Below are positions 6,028 through 14,286 of a stretch of 18,535 nt of DNA, piece after piece. The notes under the pieces are model-generated. The model ran no database searches and was not told the DNA's origin. It saw nothing but the letters and a program-made list of their open reading frames with translations. The stretch's first letter is position 1. Each line of letters starts with the position of its first letter. The translations under genes and the position numbers were made by a program. Where the stretch lies: positions 1-18,535 of the forward strand of contig JAKADE010000014.1 of the NCBI GenBank assembly GCA_021820785.1, read 5' to 3'. The stretch comes from Pseudomonadota bacterium. GTDB lineage: Bacteria; Pseudomonadota; Gammaproteobacteria; Steroidobacterales; Steroidobacteraceae.

Positions 6028-8481
6028 ACTCGACACGACCGGTGCCGCAGCACTGATGCTCTTCACCGACACCGCCGTCTGGGTCGAATTATCCACGAGA
6101 TTCACGTCTTCCTGCGGCGCTTCGACATCGAAGCTGGCCGTGCCATCGCCGGTCGTCGCGGCGGTCACCTGCACCAAGCCGCTGAGTGACGCACCCGAGG
6201 CGAGCGAGTCCAGCGTGCACAGAATCGTCGCCGGCGTATCGGTGCCGTCAAAATTGCAGCTCGCCCCCGGCAAGTCGATCGAATCGTACAGAACGTTGGG
6301 CGGCAGCGTGACGCCAAAGCGGACCTGCTGCGCATCCGTCGGACCGAAGTTGCGGATGAGGAACGGGAGATACATCGCAGTACCCCGTGCCGCGCTGACC
6401 GAAGGGTTTCCGGGCGTGACCGTCAGATCGGACTGCCCGAGCTCCGAGATCCTGGCATCCGCCGAATTGTTGACCAGATTCGGATCAATCGGCGCCGTCT
6501 GGGTGACGGAGAATTCGATCGGCGCCTCAGCGTTCGGTGCGCCGGACTGCAGATTCAACGTCATGGTGGCAGAGGCCCCCGGGGCCAGGGTACCGGCCGG
6601 GCAACTGACCACCGCACCGGTCTCTACACAAGATGCGCTGCCCGCAGGCGTCGCAATCGTTGCAGACTGCAGCACCAGCGACGACGGCAGAGCAGAGGTG
6701 ACGATCTGCACCCCCGTCGCGGCGGTCGTCGCGGTCGGATCCACGTGAGCCGTTGCTGTCACGGAAAACTCTCGACCGACGTACACGCTGTCCGGTGCCG
6801 ACACGTTGTCGATGTGCAGATCGGCCGTATGCACGAACAGCTCATACGCACCGACGTCGCACTGGAACACCCCGTCGATATTCCCATCGGCGCGGCCCAT
6901 CTGCCCGCGCTGATCCTCGTTCGGACACTGGGTGGAATCTCCGGCATCGATCGCCGGACTGCCGCTCTGCAGCGCCATGGTCGGCGTCGGGCCTCCATTT
7001 TCTTCCAGCGGACCGAGTTGCGCATTGACGCTCGATTGATCGCCTGCCGCACCAAGTCCGCAGCTGGTGCCGTCCTCGATATTGTGTCCCATCGAATAGA
7101 ACCGCGCCGCCGGATCGCCCTCCCCCTTGCCTCCACAATTGAGCAATGTCGGAGTCGTACCGGCATAGGTGTTCGCCGCCACAATGGTATTGGTCAGACT
7201 GAAATTTGCCGCATTGGCGCCGCCGCTGGCGGGCAGCGCGCTGGCCGGGCCGAACCCGCTGAGCCCGACACCCGCCTTGCCGACTTTTCCCGTGACCGTA
7301 TTGTCGGCGACCGTATCGTTGATCAGATTGACGCGACCGTTCGTCATGATGCCCGCCCCCCCGTCGGTGGCGGTATTGGCTGCGATCGTTGAGCGGGTAA
7401 TGACTTCGAGCACCATCCGACGGCCCGCAATACCGCCGCCGCTCGAGGCGCTGTTGCCGACGAACGCACTGCGTTCGATTTCCGACGTATGGAATCCGGT
7501 TTCGAACAGTCCACCGCCATCGGCCGCACTGTTCGGGGCTGCCGTCGAGCCAATCTCACTGTCGGTCATCCGCATGACCGCATCGTTGTAGATACCCCCG
7601 CCGTTAGCGGCACTCGTATTTCCCGTCACCGTCACGTGATCCAGCGTCAGGGGACCCGTATTGTAAATACCGCCGCCCTCTCCACCTGCCGCATTGTTCA
7701 TGACCTGAACATCGGACAGGGTCACCATCTGAATGGTCGCGCCGGACTCGCTCTCGCCAGGTCCCCCATGACCTTCCGGACCTGCGCACCCCTTGCTGCT
7801 GCCGCCGCCTCCGCCACCGCACCCACCCTCATCCTCTTCACCCTCGGTCGCGGTGGAATCGATGACCTGGATTTCCGCCCCGGCCCCGATCGCGATGCCT
7901 CCGCCCATGCGCGCAAAGCGGATCACCGCCGTCGGCACCGACGCATCGAGAATCACGGGCGTCGGAACATAGCCGTTCTCCACCGTCATTCCCTGCAGGT
8001 TCACCGTCATATTGCTTTGTGCACCGGCGGGTATCTCGATGTGGAAGATGCGATCCTGGTTCGCCCCCGGCGCCCATCCGATCACCGTCTGTCCCGCGCC
8101 GGCCCCGATAATCGTCATGCTCTGCGTAATATTCAGGTCCCCTTTCGAGGCGTCCGGAGTGTGCACGACCGTAAAGCTGCCATTCACCTGTTCAGCCGCC
8201 TCGTCAACCCCCGTCACGGTCAGCTGATAATTTCCGGCCGGGACCATGATCGTGCTCGCGGTCGTCGCCGCATCCGCAACCTGAATCGCGGCTCTGAGCG
8301 TGCATTGCCCCTGTCCGTCATCGCATTGACCGACCGCAATCGCCGCAGCGGACGCCGGCGCATCGAGGGTGGTATTGACCTGAAGCGTTCCAGCATGGGC
8401 GCTCAATACTGCGCACATGATCCCCGCAGGCACGCAAACGCGTACCGCCCCGGAGAATGTTCGATATAAGCGGTTGCTCAT
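5905..8481 (-). CDS. Beta-helix surface protein with CSLREA-like, choice-of-anchor-Q-like and JDVT-CTERM regions
   Basis: This is an 858-residue exported protein. The start at 8481 is preferred over upstream in-frame codons for three reasons: its ATG overlaps the subtilase stop as ATGA, GGAG lies seven bases upstream, and a signal peptide (residues 1-31, ending SAHAG) follows at once. In order come a CSLREA-like motif (CTLRAAI, 60-66) and right-handed beta-helix turns (about 110-450) with repeated GGGIYN/GNTS-type rungs. Next are a choice-of-anchor-Q-like block (495-548, GSPAIDAGDSTQCPNEDQRG to CDVGAYEL), two DUF11-like beta domains (about 550-680 and 685-808), a short linker, and the sorting signal with Cys823. 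A Gly/Glu/Ser-rich insert with two extra cysteines interrupts the helix at 212-247. It is probably a surface or outer-envelope structural or adhesive protein; no catalytic motif is seen. The mrtJ gene follows after 12 bases. Confidence 0.85.
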   Translation of the reverse strand: MSNRLYRTFSGAVRVCVPAGIMCAVLSAHAGTLQVNTTLDAPASAAAIAVGQCDDGQGQCTLRAAIQVADAATTASTIMVPAGNYQLTVTGVDEAAEQVNGSFTVVHTPDASKGDLNITQSMTIIGAGAGQTVIGWAPGANQDRIFHIEIPAGAQSNMTVNLQGMTVENGYVPTPVILDASVPTAVIRFARMGGGIAIGAGAEIQVIDSTATEGEEDEGGCGGGGGGSSKGCAGPEGHGGPGESESGATIQMVTLSDVQVMNNAAGGEGGGIYNTGPLTLDHVTVTGNTSAANGGGIYNDAVMRMTDSEIGSTAAPNSAADGGGLFETGFHTSEIERSAFVGNSASSGGGIAGRRMVLEVITRSTIAANTATDGGAGIMTNGRVNLINDTVADNTVTGKVGKAGVGLSGFGPASALPASGGANAANFSLTNTIVAANTYAGTTPTLLNCGGKGEGDPAARFYSMGHNIEDGTSCGLGAAGDQSSVNAQLGPLEENGGPTPTMALQSGSPAIDAGDSTQCPNEDQRGQMGRADGNIDGVFQCDVGAYELFVHTADLHIDNVSAPDSVYVGREFSVTATAHVDPTATTAATGVQIVTSALPSSLVLQSATIATPAGSASCVETGAVVSCPAGTLAPGASATMTLNLQSGAPNAEAPIEFSVTQTAPIDPNLVNNSADARISELGQSDLTVTPGNPSVSAARGTAMYLPFLIRNFGPTDAQQVRFGVTLPPNVLYDSIDLPGASCNFDGTDTPATILCTLDSLASGASLSGLVQVTAATTGDGTASFDVEAPQEDVNLVDNSTQTAVSVKSISAAAPVVSSGGGGCVSVPDAGFDPLLLGLAGFAALLLGRRLLRTRGRIP
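7741..7848 (-). other. Low-complexity Gly/Glu/Ser insert in the beta-helix (first protein)
   Basis: Residues 212-247 are almost entirely Gly, Glu, Ser and Pro, with Cys221 and Cys232. They lie just before the QMVTLSDVQVMNN rung. The two other beta-helix proteins carry a different acidic Gly-rich insert at the same place. Confidence 0.7.
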
Positions 8482-8633
8482 GACTGTTCTCCGTGACGCG
8501 CGCCAGGACACCCCTGCTTCGCGCGTCGCATCGATCGTGCGCCGCGCGCACATGATCCGAATACGCCGACCCCGAAGAGAACCCACAATGTGGGATCGAA
8601 CGACCGTCCGGGTTCGAAGACGCAGCCGCCGCC
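8478..8633 (-). other. JDVT-CTERM-type sorting signal of the subtilase
   Basis: Residues 735-785: GGGCVFEPGRSFDPTL, a helix of about 12-14 residues ending in SCARGARSMRR, then 14 further hydrophilic residues. The invariant Cys is residue 738, at bases 8622-8624. Confidence 0.75.
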
Positions 8634-10835
8634 GGACGAGGACGTCGAGGTCGTCGACGTCGGAGTCGGAGCCGACGCCGCCTGCAAAATCGGCACCGAC
8701 ACTTCCGTGGACGGCGCGCTCTCCTGCCCCTTGGTGTCCAACGTGCGGACCACGTAGTAGTACGTTCCAGAGGCGAGTCCTGTGTCGGTATACGTCGTGC
8801 TCTGGTACGACACCGTCGCAATCTTCGCCAGATCGCTGCTCGCGGAACTGGCCCGGTAGACATCGTAACCATCGACATCCAGTGCGGAATTCGCGGGCCA
8901 GGCCAGATTCGCCGAACTGCCGCTCGCGGTAGCCTCCAGGCTCGTCGGGGCCGCGGGTGGTGCCACCGGCAGCGCATCGAAGGACGCCTTGACGTCGAGC
9001 TTGCCGTAACCCCAGGAAGCATTGGGCACCGTTCCGACCGCATCGTCAGACGTCGCATAATGCTCGAGGTAACCCTTGATCTCGTCTGGCGTCACGCTCG
9101 GCGCCAGCTGCAGCAGCAGCGCGACTGCACCGGAGACGATGGGTGCGGCCATGCTCGTGCCTTGTCGAAAACTGTGCACGCCATCGAGATCCAGATAGCA
9201 CTCTCCACAGGAGTCTGCAGGCCACACGGTCTGCGCAGAAAATGCCGCCGCGATCCAGGCCCCGGGGGCAGTCACTTCGGGCTTTTCAACGGAAGGGCAC
9301 TCGATCGCGAGGCTACATGCCCGGCGCGGACCGACGCTGCTGAAGTAAGACAGCGCCCCGAGCGGATTCGACGTAATCGCAGACATGGGCCCTGCGAGAC
9401 TCTCCCACGTGTTTCGCGTGTTGTACGCTCCCACAGCAATCGGAGCCGTCGCGGTCGCCAGATCACTCAACGTATCGCTAGCGTCGAGATTACTTGTAAA
9501 GCGGGCACCACTCGTCGAACCATTAACCCATGCATCGAATCTTCCGCTCGTGATCGATGTTCCGCTCAAATCGATCTGCCATCCCGTGGATGAAAACGGC
9601 GCATCGGATGTCGCAGAGAGACTGATCAGAATTTCACGATCCCCGTTGAGCGGATTGACGTTGCTCGATACGACGGTGACTCTCCCCGCGCAAGAAAGTG
9701 TCTCGGCCGAAGGATCTGAAACCGGTGCCGCCAGGATGCCGGAATCACACACGCTGCCATTTCGCACCTCGACTGCAAGCCGATCGGCTCCGGCATACCA
9801 GATGTCAAACAGTGTGAGGTCGGTTGCCACTGGAACCGATGCACTCAGCGAAACCAACCCTCCCGGCGCGAGGGTTCCGCTGGCATGCGAATCGTCATCC
9901 GCATGATTCCCCGCAGCAATGACGATGATGCGCCCGGGTCCTGAAGCGTTGTCGAGCGCGCGATCGGCGTTGTCCGTGCCGTCATGCGGCCCGATTTCCG
10001 TTCCCACGCTGAGGTTGATCACGAGCGGACGCCCAAGCACACTGGCCGCGTTCTCCAGGTAATTGATCGCCTCAATGATATTCGCCGTATTCCACTCGCC
10101 CTTTGCCACGAGCAGTTCCGCCTGCGGTGCCATGCCGACGTACCGATATGCCGGCTGACCATTACCGGTCGCCGACCCATTGCCCGCCGCGATCCCGGCT
10201 ACTTCCGTGCCATGCCCCACCGTATCAACTTCCCCGCACTCCCCCGCATCGATTTGTGCACCGGTACATTGGGTGCCCGTGGTGTAATCCATGAGCTGCA
10301 GGATCCGGGTTCGTCCCTCTGGATCCCGAAAATCCCGGTGCGTCAGGTCGATGCCGGTATCCACCAGACCGATCAAGACATTTCGACCCGTATCGCCCTG
10401 CCAGTCCGGTGGTGTCCCGCTGCGGACCTGGTCGGCACCAGTCGCAACCACTGCGAGATCGACCGCCGGTTGCAGCGGAACCGCCACGTCGACGTAGCGG
10501 ACATTTGCCAATTGCGCGAGATTTGCGAGCTCGCCAACCGGAACACGCACACCGGCGACGTCACCGGACGTCCACCTCACCGAGCCCCCGAGCTGCGAAA
10601 CGTCCGGCATCGCGCCACGGAACCGCACGAGCGTCGACGCCATCGGCGGCTGCGTCCCGGTGGCCGGGCGGATCATGCCCTTAGCAGAAAAGACGCCCAA
10701 CCCTGCCGGACGGCTCTGTTGCTCCACCAGCACCGCGGCCAACGGTGCGAGTCGGGCCGTCTGCGCAACGGCTGCCAGGGGTCCGAGCCCCGCACAGAGA
10801 ACAAGAATTCGCCACCGGTTACCCCAGATGCTCAT
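8478..10835 (-). CDS. S8 family serine protease (subtilase) with fibronectin-III and JDVT-CTERM regions
   Basis: This 785-residue exported protease begins with a signal peptide (1-24, ending AAVA). A propeptide-like region follows (about 60-122, with TSGDVAG and NVRYVDVAVPL). The subtilisin catalytic domain (about 150-622) has Asp159 in LVDTGID, His208 in GHGTEVAGIAAG, the oxyanion Asn310 in AAGN and Ser561 in GTSMAAP. A PA-like or jelly-roll insert lies between Asn310 and the Ser. A fibronectin type III domain spans about 627-716, followed by a Ser/Thr/Pro linker and the sorting signal with Cys738. All catalytic residues are present. The gene begins in a 4-base ATGA overlap with the propeptide-like gene and ends in another with the next beta-helix gene. 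It probably acts at the cell surface or periplasm, perhaps on its co-encoded neighbours. The tail after the last helix is unusually long. Confidence 0.93.
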   Translation of the reverse strand: MSIWGNRWRILVLCAGLGPLAAVAQTARLAPLAAVLVEQQSRPAGLGVFSAKGMIRPATGTQPPMASTLVRFRGAMPDVSQLGGSVRWTSGDVAGVRVPVGELANLAQLANVRYVDVAVPLQPAVDLAVVATGADQVRSGTPPDWQGDTGRNVLIGLVDTGIDLTHRDFRDPEGRTRILQLMDYTTGTQCTGAQIDAGECGEVDTVGHGTEVAGIAAGNGSATGNGQPAYRYVGMAPQAELLVAKGEWNTANIIEAINYLENAASVLGRPLVINLSVGTEIGPHDGTDNADRALDNASGPGRIIVIAAGNHADDDSHASGTLAPGGLVSLSASVPVATDLTLFDIWYAGADRLAVEVRNGSVCDSGILAAPVSDPSAETLSCAGRVTVVSSNVNPLNGDREILISLSATSDAPFSSTGWQIDLSGTSITSGRFDAWVNGSTSGARFTSNLDASDTLSDLATATAPIAVGAYNTRNTWESLAGPMSAITSNPLGALSYFSSVGPRRACSLAIECPSVEKPEVTAPGAWIAAAFSAQTVWPADSCGECYLDLDGVHSFRQGTSMAAPIVSGAVALLLQLAPSVTPDEIKGYLEHYATSDDAVGTVPNASWGYGKLDVKASFDALPVAPPAAPTSLEATASGSSANLAWPANSALDVDGYDVYRASSASSDLAKIATVSYQSTTYTDTGLASGTYYYVVRTLDTKGQESAPSTEVSVPILQAASAPTPTSTTSTSSSGGGCVFEPGRSFDPTLWVLFGVGVFGSCARGARSMRRAKQGCPGARHGEQS

Positions 10836-11254
10836 GGGGGACTCCCGTGTGGCAAAGACAGCGGCAGCGACAGCTCCACATACCGCACAAATTCGAATCT
10901 CGAAATTCGTACCAGAGCCGCATAGCCCAGATAACCGGTAACGACGTCGCCAGATGTACTGATGACGTCCACGCCGGCCTCCTCCAGCGCATCCCGCTCA
11001 TGCACACCGATCGCATGGCGCGTGCGGACCAGAACGGCGGTCAATTGACCGGAATTCCTCCGTGCCCATGCGCGCACACCGGCCGACCATTTGAACCGCT
11101 CCGACGCCACTTCTCGCGCGGCACCTGCGCTGGTCACCTGGCGGTCGGCACACCCACCCGCCCCGATGACGATGAACACGGCACCGATCGCCACGATGCC
11201 GAAACAACCCCTACCGGGAGCCGGACCGAGCCTGCGTAGCGTCATGGGCTTCAT
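10832..11254 (-). CDS. Small exported protein resembling the subtilase propeptide (candidate inhibitor/chaperone)
   Basis: This is a 140-residue protein. A basic start and a hydrophobic stretch (18-32) lead to Cys35 in IGAGGC, a poor but possible lipobox, so it is either a lipoprotein or membrane-tethered. The C-terminal half (about 70-133) matches the propeptide-like region of the adjoining subtilase by eye. Shared landmarks in the same order are LVRTR/LVRFR, TSGDV, VRYVELSLPL/VRYVDVAVPL. This is the usual inhibitor-I9-like pattern, a small alpha/beta domain that folds subtilases and blocks their active site. Its stop overlaps the subtilase start as ATGA, so the two are translationally coupled. 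GGAG lies nine bases before the ATG at 11254; an in-frame ATG three codons later lacks a ribosome-binding site. A dedicated inhibitor or folding partner is an inference. Confidence 0.72.
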   Translation of the reverse strand: MKPMTLRRLGPAPGRGCFGIVAIGAVFIVIGAGGCADRQVTSAGAAREVASERFKWSAGVRAWARRNSGQLTAVLVRTRHAIGVHERDALEEAGVDVISTSGDVVTGYLGYAALVRISRFEFVRYVELSLPLSLPHGSPP

Positions 11255-11284
11255 GGGTGTCTACTCCGACTCATCGCCGATGCC

Positions 11285-11319
11285 GCGCGGGAGCGGCGTC
11301 CCTCGTGCCGCCCCCGCGC
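11285..11319 (-). terminator. Imperfect GC-rich hairpin between the interrupted beta-helix gene and the propeptide-like gene
   Basis: A 7-base perfect outer stem (11285-11291 against 11313-11319) continues inward through two single-base bulges into five more pairs (one G-T). It sits within the 81-base gap after a TGA at 11336-11338. No T-run follows on the - strand. It could be a terminator or an attenuator before the four-gene operon. Confidence 0.4.
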
Positions 11320-11335
11320 CAGCCTCCGCTCCCTG

Positions 11336-11473
11336 TCACACGTTACGGCTCTGCTCGCCCTTGACGGTCCGGCGCCACCGTCGCACACCGAGGCCGGCCA
11401 TGCCGATCCCCAGCACCACCAGCAGGGTGGGATCAAACGGACCGCCCGGCTGGAACACGCATCCGCCGCCGCC
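11336..11473 (-). other. JDVT-CTERM-type sorting signal of the interrupted gene (beyond the amber codon)
   Basis: GGGGCVFQPGGPFDPTL is followed by a hydrophobic helix and the basic GVRRWRR. The Cys codon is at 11459-11461. The signal is intact but reached only if the TAG at 11840-11842 is read through. Confidence 0.78.
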
Positions 11474-11485
11474 GCTTGAAGTCGA

Positions 11486-11530
11486 CGTCGTGGGCGTGGT
11501 GGGTGTGGTGGGGGTGGTCGGCGTAGTGGG
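11486..11530 (-). repeat. Five 9-base repeats encoding Pro-Thr-Thr
   Basis: Five imperfect copies of a 9-base unit (CCN ACN ACN on the - strand) encode five Pro-Thr-Thr triplets just before the sorting signal. The intact paralogue has a shorter, irregular TTPAVPTTPAV linker here, so copy number varies between paralogues. Confidence 0.85.
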
Positions 11531-11839
11531 CTCCGCCGCAATATTCAGCGGCACCACCGTGGAGTCGTTAGTATTGTCGGTATCCACGTCGTCCGTCGTA
11601 ACCTGAAACTCCACGTCCGCAGTACCCGCAGAGGTGGCAAGGAGGTTCAGGCTTCCGGTGACACTCTGACCTGCCGCGATCGTGCCGCAATCACACACCG
11701 CACTCAACTGATCCGGCAGAAGCGTGCACGTTCCCCCGGACGCAACCTGCATCTTCTGGTAACTCATACGATTCCGGAAAATCGCCAGAACGCGCACATT
11801 GGTAGCCGCATCCGGACCTGAATTGGAGACGGTGAAATT

Positions 11840-11842
11840 CTA
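11840..11842 (-). other. In-frame amber stop codon (TAG)
   Basis: Flanking residues GQAG-stop-NFTVSNSG align without a gap to GPAALNFSVSNAG in the paralogue, so only the Leu position differs. One base change from TTG to TAG would explain it. Two other genes here (3771-4562 and 4574-5239) end in TAG, so TAG acts as a normal stop in this genome. Confidence 0.9.
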
Positions 11843-13186
11843 TCCCGCCTGTCCCTGCGCCTTCGGCTGCTGACCCGGTCCGGTCGCCGCGACGCCCACA
11901 TTGCTCGTTCCCTGCACCAGCATCGTCACGGTTGCCGTATTGTTATCCGGGGATATGTCCGTAGGACTCGCCGCCGTAATCGACGCCGTGATCGCGACAA
12001 TTCCGGGCGCTGTCCCGGTACCATTGATATCCAGGGACACCCCCTGACCCTGGGCCAAGGTTCCGACGTCACAGGTGATCACCCGCGTATTGGTATCGAA
12101 CGCGCAGTCCGAAGTGCCTGCCGCCGTCGTCATCGTTGCACTCGTGACGGAATAATTCTGCGGAATCGGCTGCGTCGTGATCACGACACCCGTGGCATCC
12201 GTCGCCGTCGTCGAATTATTCATGAACGCAAAGGACGCCTTCGCTCCCGAACCATGCGGAAACTTGTCCGGGCCACCCTTACCGCTGACGTGCAGATCGG
12301 CACGCGGAACGAACAGCTCGAACGCTCCGATATCGCAGATCTCCGTATTCTTGAGGCTGCCGTCCGCCGGGCGCATGCTGCCGCGCTGGTCCGTGTTCGG
12401 ACAATTGGCATTGTCACCCGCGTCAACCGCCGGAGAACCAGTCAGCAGCCCACGGGTTTCGGTCGGCCCGCCATTCGCGGCCAGCGCCTGAAGCTGCGCA
12501 CTCGTGTTGGCCATGTCTCCAGCGCCCGTCAAGAAGCAGGTCGCATCATCTGCCAAATTATGCCCGAGCGAGCTCATCACCCCTGTTTTGCAGCTTGAAC
12601 CGCTGCACCCGCAGTTCGACGGCGTGCTCGAGCCAGTCGCGATGTTGCCTTGCATGAGCGTATTGACGAACTGATAACCTCCGCTACCGAACGCATTCAG
12701 TCCCGCGCCACCGCTGGTAGAGTCATTCGCGGCAGTATTATCCGCGATCGTATCGTTCTGCAGGGAAACCTGGCCGTTCGTAGTTATTCCGCCGCCGACA
12801 TCAGTCGCCGAATTTCCATTGATCGTCGTGTTCACGATGTCCATGACGACCAGCGATCGCGCCGAGATTCCCCCGCCGCCAACTGCGGTATTTCCGTTGA
12901 TTGCGCTCTCCTCGATGACCGTGTTGTGCATGCCGGTATCGAAGATTCCGCCGCCACCTTCCGCCGTATTCGGCGTCGCCAGAGCAGTCGTAGTGCCGAC
13001 CGTGGAATTCATCATAGTCAGCTGCGCATCGTTGTAAATTCCACCACCATTCGTCACGGCAGAATTTCCACTGACCACAACGTTATCCATCGTTAACGGC
13101 GCCGCGTTGGATATACCGCCTCCTGCGGCACCACTCGTGTTGTTGAGGATCTTGACGTCGGTTAACGTGACCCCGGTAATGGTTGC

Positions 13187-13255
13187 CGCTGACTCCCCTT
13201 CGTCGCCACCTCCGGACTCGCCACCGCCTTCGTCACCGCTACTCCCTCCAGAGGC
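13187..13255 (-). other. Low-complexity Gly/Glu/Asp/Ser insert in the beta-helix (interrupted protein)
   Basis: Residues 217-239 consist almost only of Gly, Ser, Glu and Asp, with GDEGGGES and GGGDEGES blocks. They lie between the conserved AVTYINPAA strand and the ATITGVTLTDV rung. Confidence 0.7.
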
Positions 13256-13903
13256 CGCCGGATTGATGTAGGTCACCGCCGCTGCAGGACCAATGGCGAT
13301 CCCAGCTCCGCTGCGTTCGAACTGATAGTAGGTTCCGTCGCTCAGTGTCTGCAGAATCTCCGCCGGCGGTGTTACGCCATTTTCAATCGTTACACCACTG
13401 ATATTGACCGCGATATTGCTCGAAACCGCCTCGATGTGAAACACCCGATCCCCGTCGGCTGGCGTCTGCTTTACCGTCGGCGACCATTCAATTACCGTGT
13501 TCCCTGATCCGGCACCGACAATGTCCATACTGGAGGTGATGTTCAGATCTCCGATGCTTGCATCGTGCGTACCAACCACCTGATAACCGTCGGTTGCATT
13601 GCCTTCGACCGTCTCGTCCGCTCCGGGAATCGTCAAAATGATCGGATTGTTCGGATCACTGATCTGGCTCAGGTCGATGACGTTTGTGCCACCGAGTGCG
13701 TTCGCCTGCATGATTGCCGCGCGGAGCGTGCACAGACCCGCCGCATCCGCACAGATTCCATCGCCCAGATCAGCATCCGGCGCGTCTGCCGTACTGTTGA
13801 CGGTGAATGTCGCCGCGGACACCGGCCATGCCGCCGCCAGCAGAACCGACGCCAGCCCGACCAGGACTGCGGCCCTGGAGGACTTGATCTTCAAAACGTT
13901 CAT

Positions 13904-14148
13904 GAGAGCCACTCCCCTGACCAGACGGCACACGCCGCCGTTACGCCGATGACTGTCCAACAGAATGCACGCTGCCGCCATGTGCAGATATCCGTACGCA
14001 TTCACCCAGGGATTCCCGAAATGCCTCCAGCGGAACGCTGCACGCGCCCCGACGTAGCGCACCCAGAGGTGCCCCACGTTCAGGTCCCGAAGAACTGCTT
14101 ATAAGCACGGCCCGTCGCACCGTCCCAGGCGGCCCGACACAGAGACTG
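13904..14148 (-). promoter_or_regulatory. Intergenic region upstream of the interrupted beta-helix gene
   Basis: This 245-base gap separates the two tandem paralogues. No convincing gene is visible: an in-frame extension upstream of 13903 exists but lacks a signal peptide and a ribosome-binding site. A partly conserved block (TCCAACAGAATGCAC, 13956-13970) resembles TCCAAGGAATGCAC upstream of the other paralogue (16742-16755), and nearby GCTGC and ATG-GCAG pieces also match. The leader region was therefore probably duplicated with the gene. I found no clear -35/-10 pair. Confidence 0.3.
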
Positions 14149-14286
14149 TCAGCGCTCCTGCGCCCGTTTCCTTCGCGGTGCACGGCGAAAGCGACGCACA
14201 CCGATGCCGGCCATTCCGACAGCCAAAGCTGCAATCAAGGTGGGATCGAAAGGAGCATCGGGTGAAAACACACACCCGCCGCCACC
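14149..14286 (-). other. JDVT-CTERM-type sorting signal of the intact upstream beta-helix protein
   Basis: GGGGCVFSPDAPFDPTL is followed by a hydrophobic helix and a strongly basic tail (GVRRFRRAPRRKR). The Cys codon is at 14272-14274. Confidence 0.8.

Larger units (their letters stand above)
11336..13903 (-). pseudogene. Beta-helix surface protein interrupted by one in-frame amber codon before its sorting signal
   Basis: The reading frame would give 855 residues but holds a TAG at codon 688 (11840-11842). The first 687 residues comprise a signal peptide (1-31), a CSLREA-like motif (CTLRAAI, 58-64), beta-helix rungs, a choice-of-anchor-Q-like block (about 477-530, NGGPTETR to CDIGAFEL) and a DUF11-like domain. 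After the TAG the same frame continues without another stop for 168 codons, through a second DUF11-like domain, a PTT-repeat linker and an intact GGGGC sorting signal. The tandem paralogue at 14149-16731 has Leu (CTC) at the stop position. Translation as it stands would release an unanchored 687-residue protein. The start at 13903 has GGGGAG eight bases upstream. A recent nonsense mutation, occasional readthrough or a sequencing error are all possible. Confidence 0.8.

Noticed and set aside
5125..6748. Long + strand open frames (354 and 396 codons) antisense to mrtJ and the neighbouring beta-helix gene
   Set aside because: They lie opposite strongly supported genes, show Arg/Pro/Ser-rich composition typical of shadow frames in GC-rich DNA, and have no recognisable motif or ribosome-binding site.
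7489..8469. A 326-codon + strand frame opposite the beta-helix protein
   Set aside because: The composition is His/Arg-rich with no domain. The - strand gene has a signal peptide, conserved repeats and a coupled start.
11486..11530. CRISPR or minisatellite array
   Set aside because: The 9-base units are contiguous, have no spacers, and stay in frame as Pro-Thr-Thr codons.
11336..11842. A frameshift or separate small gene after the amber codon
   Set aside because: The downstream part is in the same frame as the upstream part and aligns gap-free to the paralogue, so one nonsense codon explains the split. The GTG at 11795-11797 is an internal Val codon without a ribosome-binding site.
11840..11842. 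Amber codon recoded as pyrrolysine or another amino acid
   Set aside because: Two other genes in the window use TAG as their natural stop, and no suppressor tRNA or recoding stem was seen. A mutation is simpler.
5905..14286. PEP-CTERM, LPXTG, GlyGly-CTERM or MYXO-CTERM signals
   Set aside because: There is no PEP or LPxTG box and no exosortase, sortase or rhombosortase gene. The GGGC plus Phe-Asp-Pro pattern with an adjacent CPBP protease fits JDVT-CTERM better.
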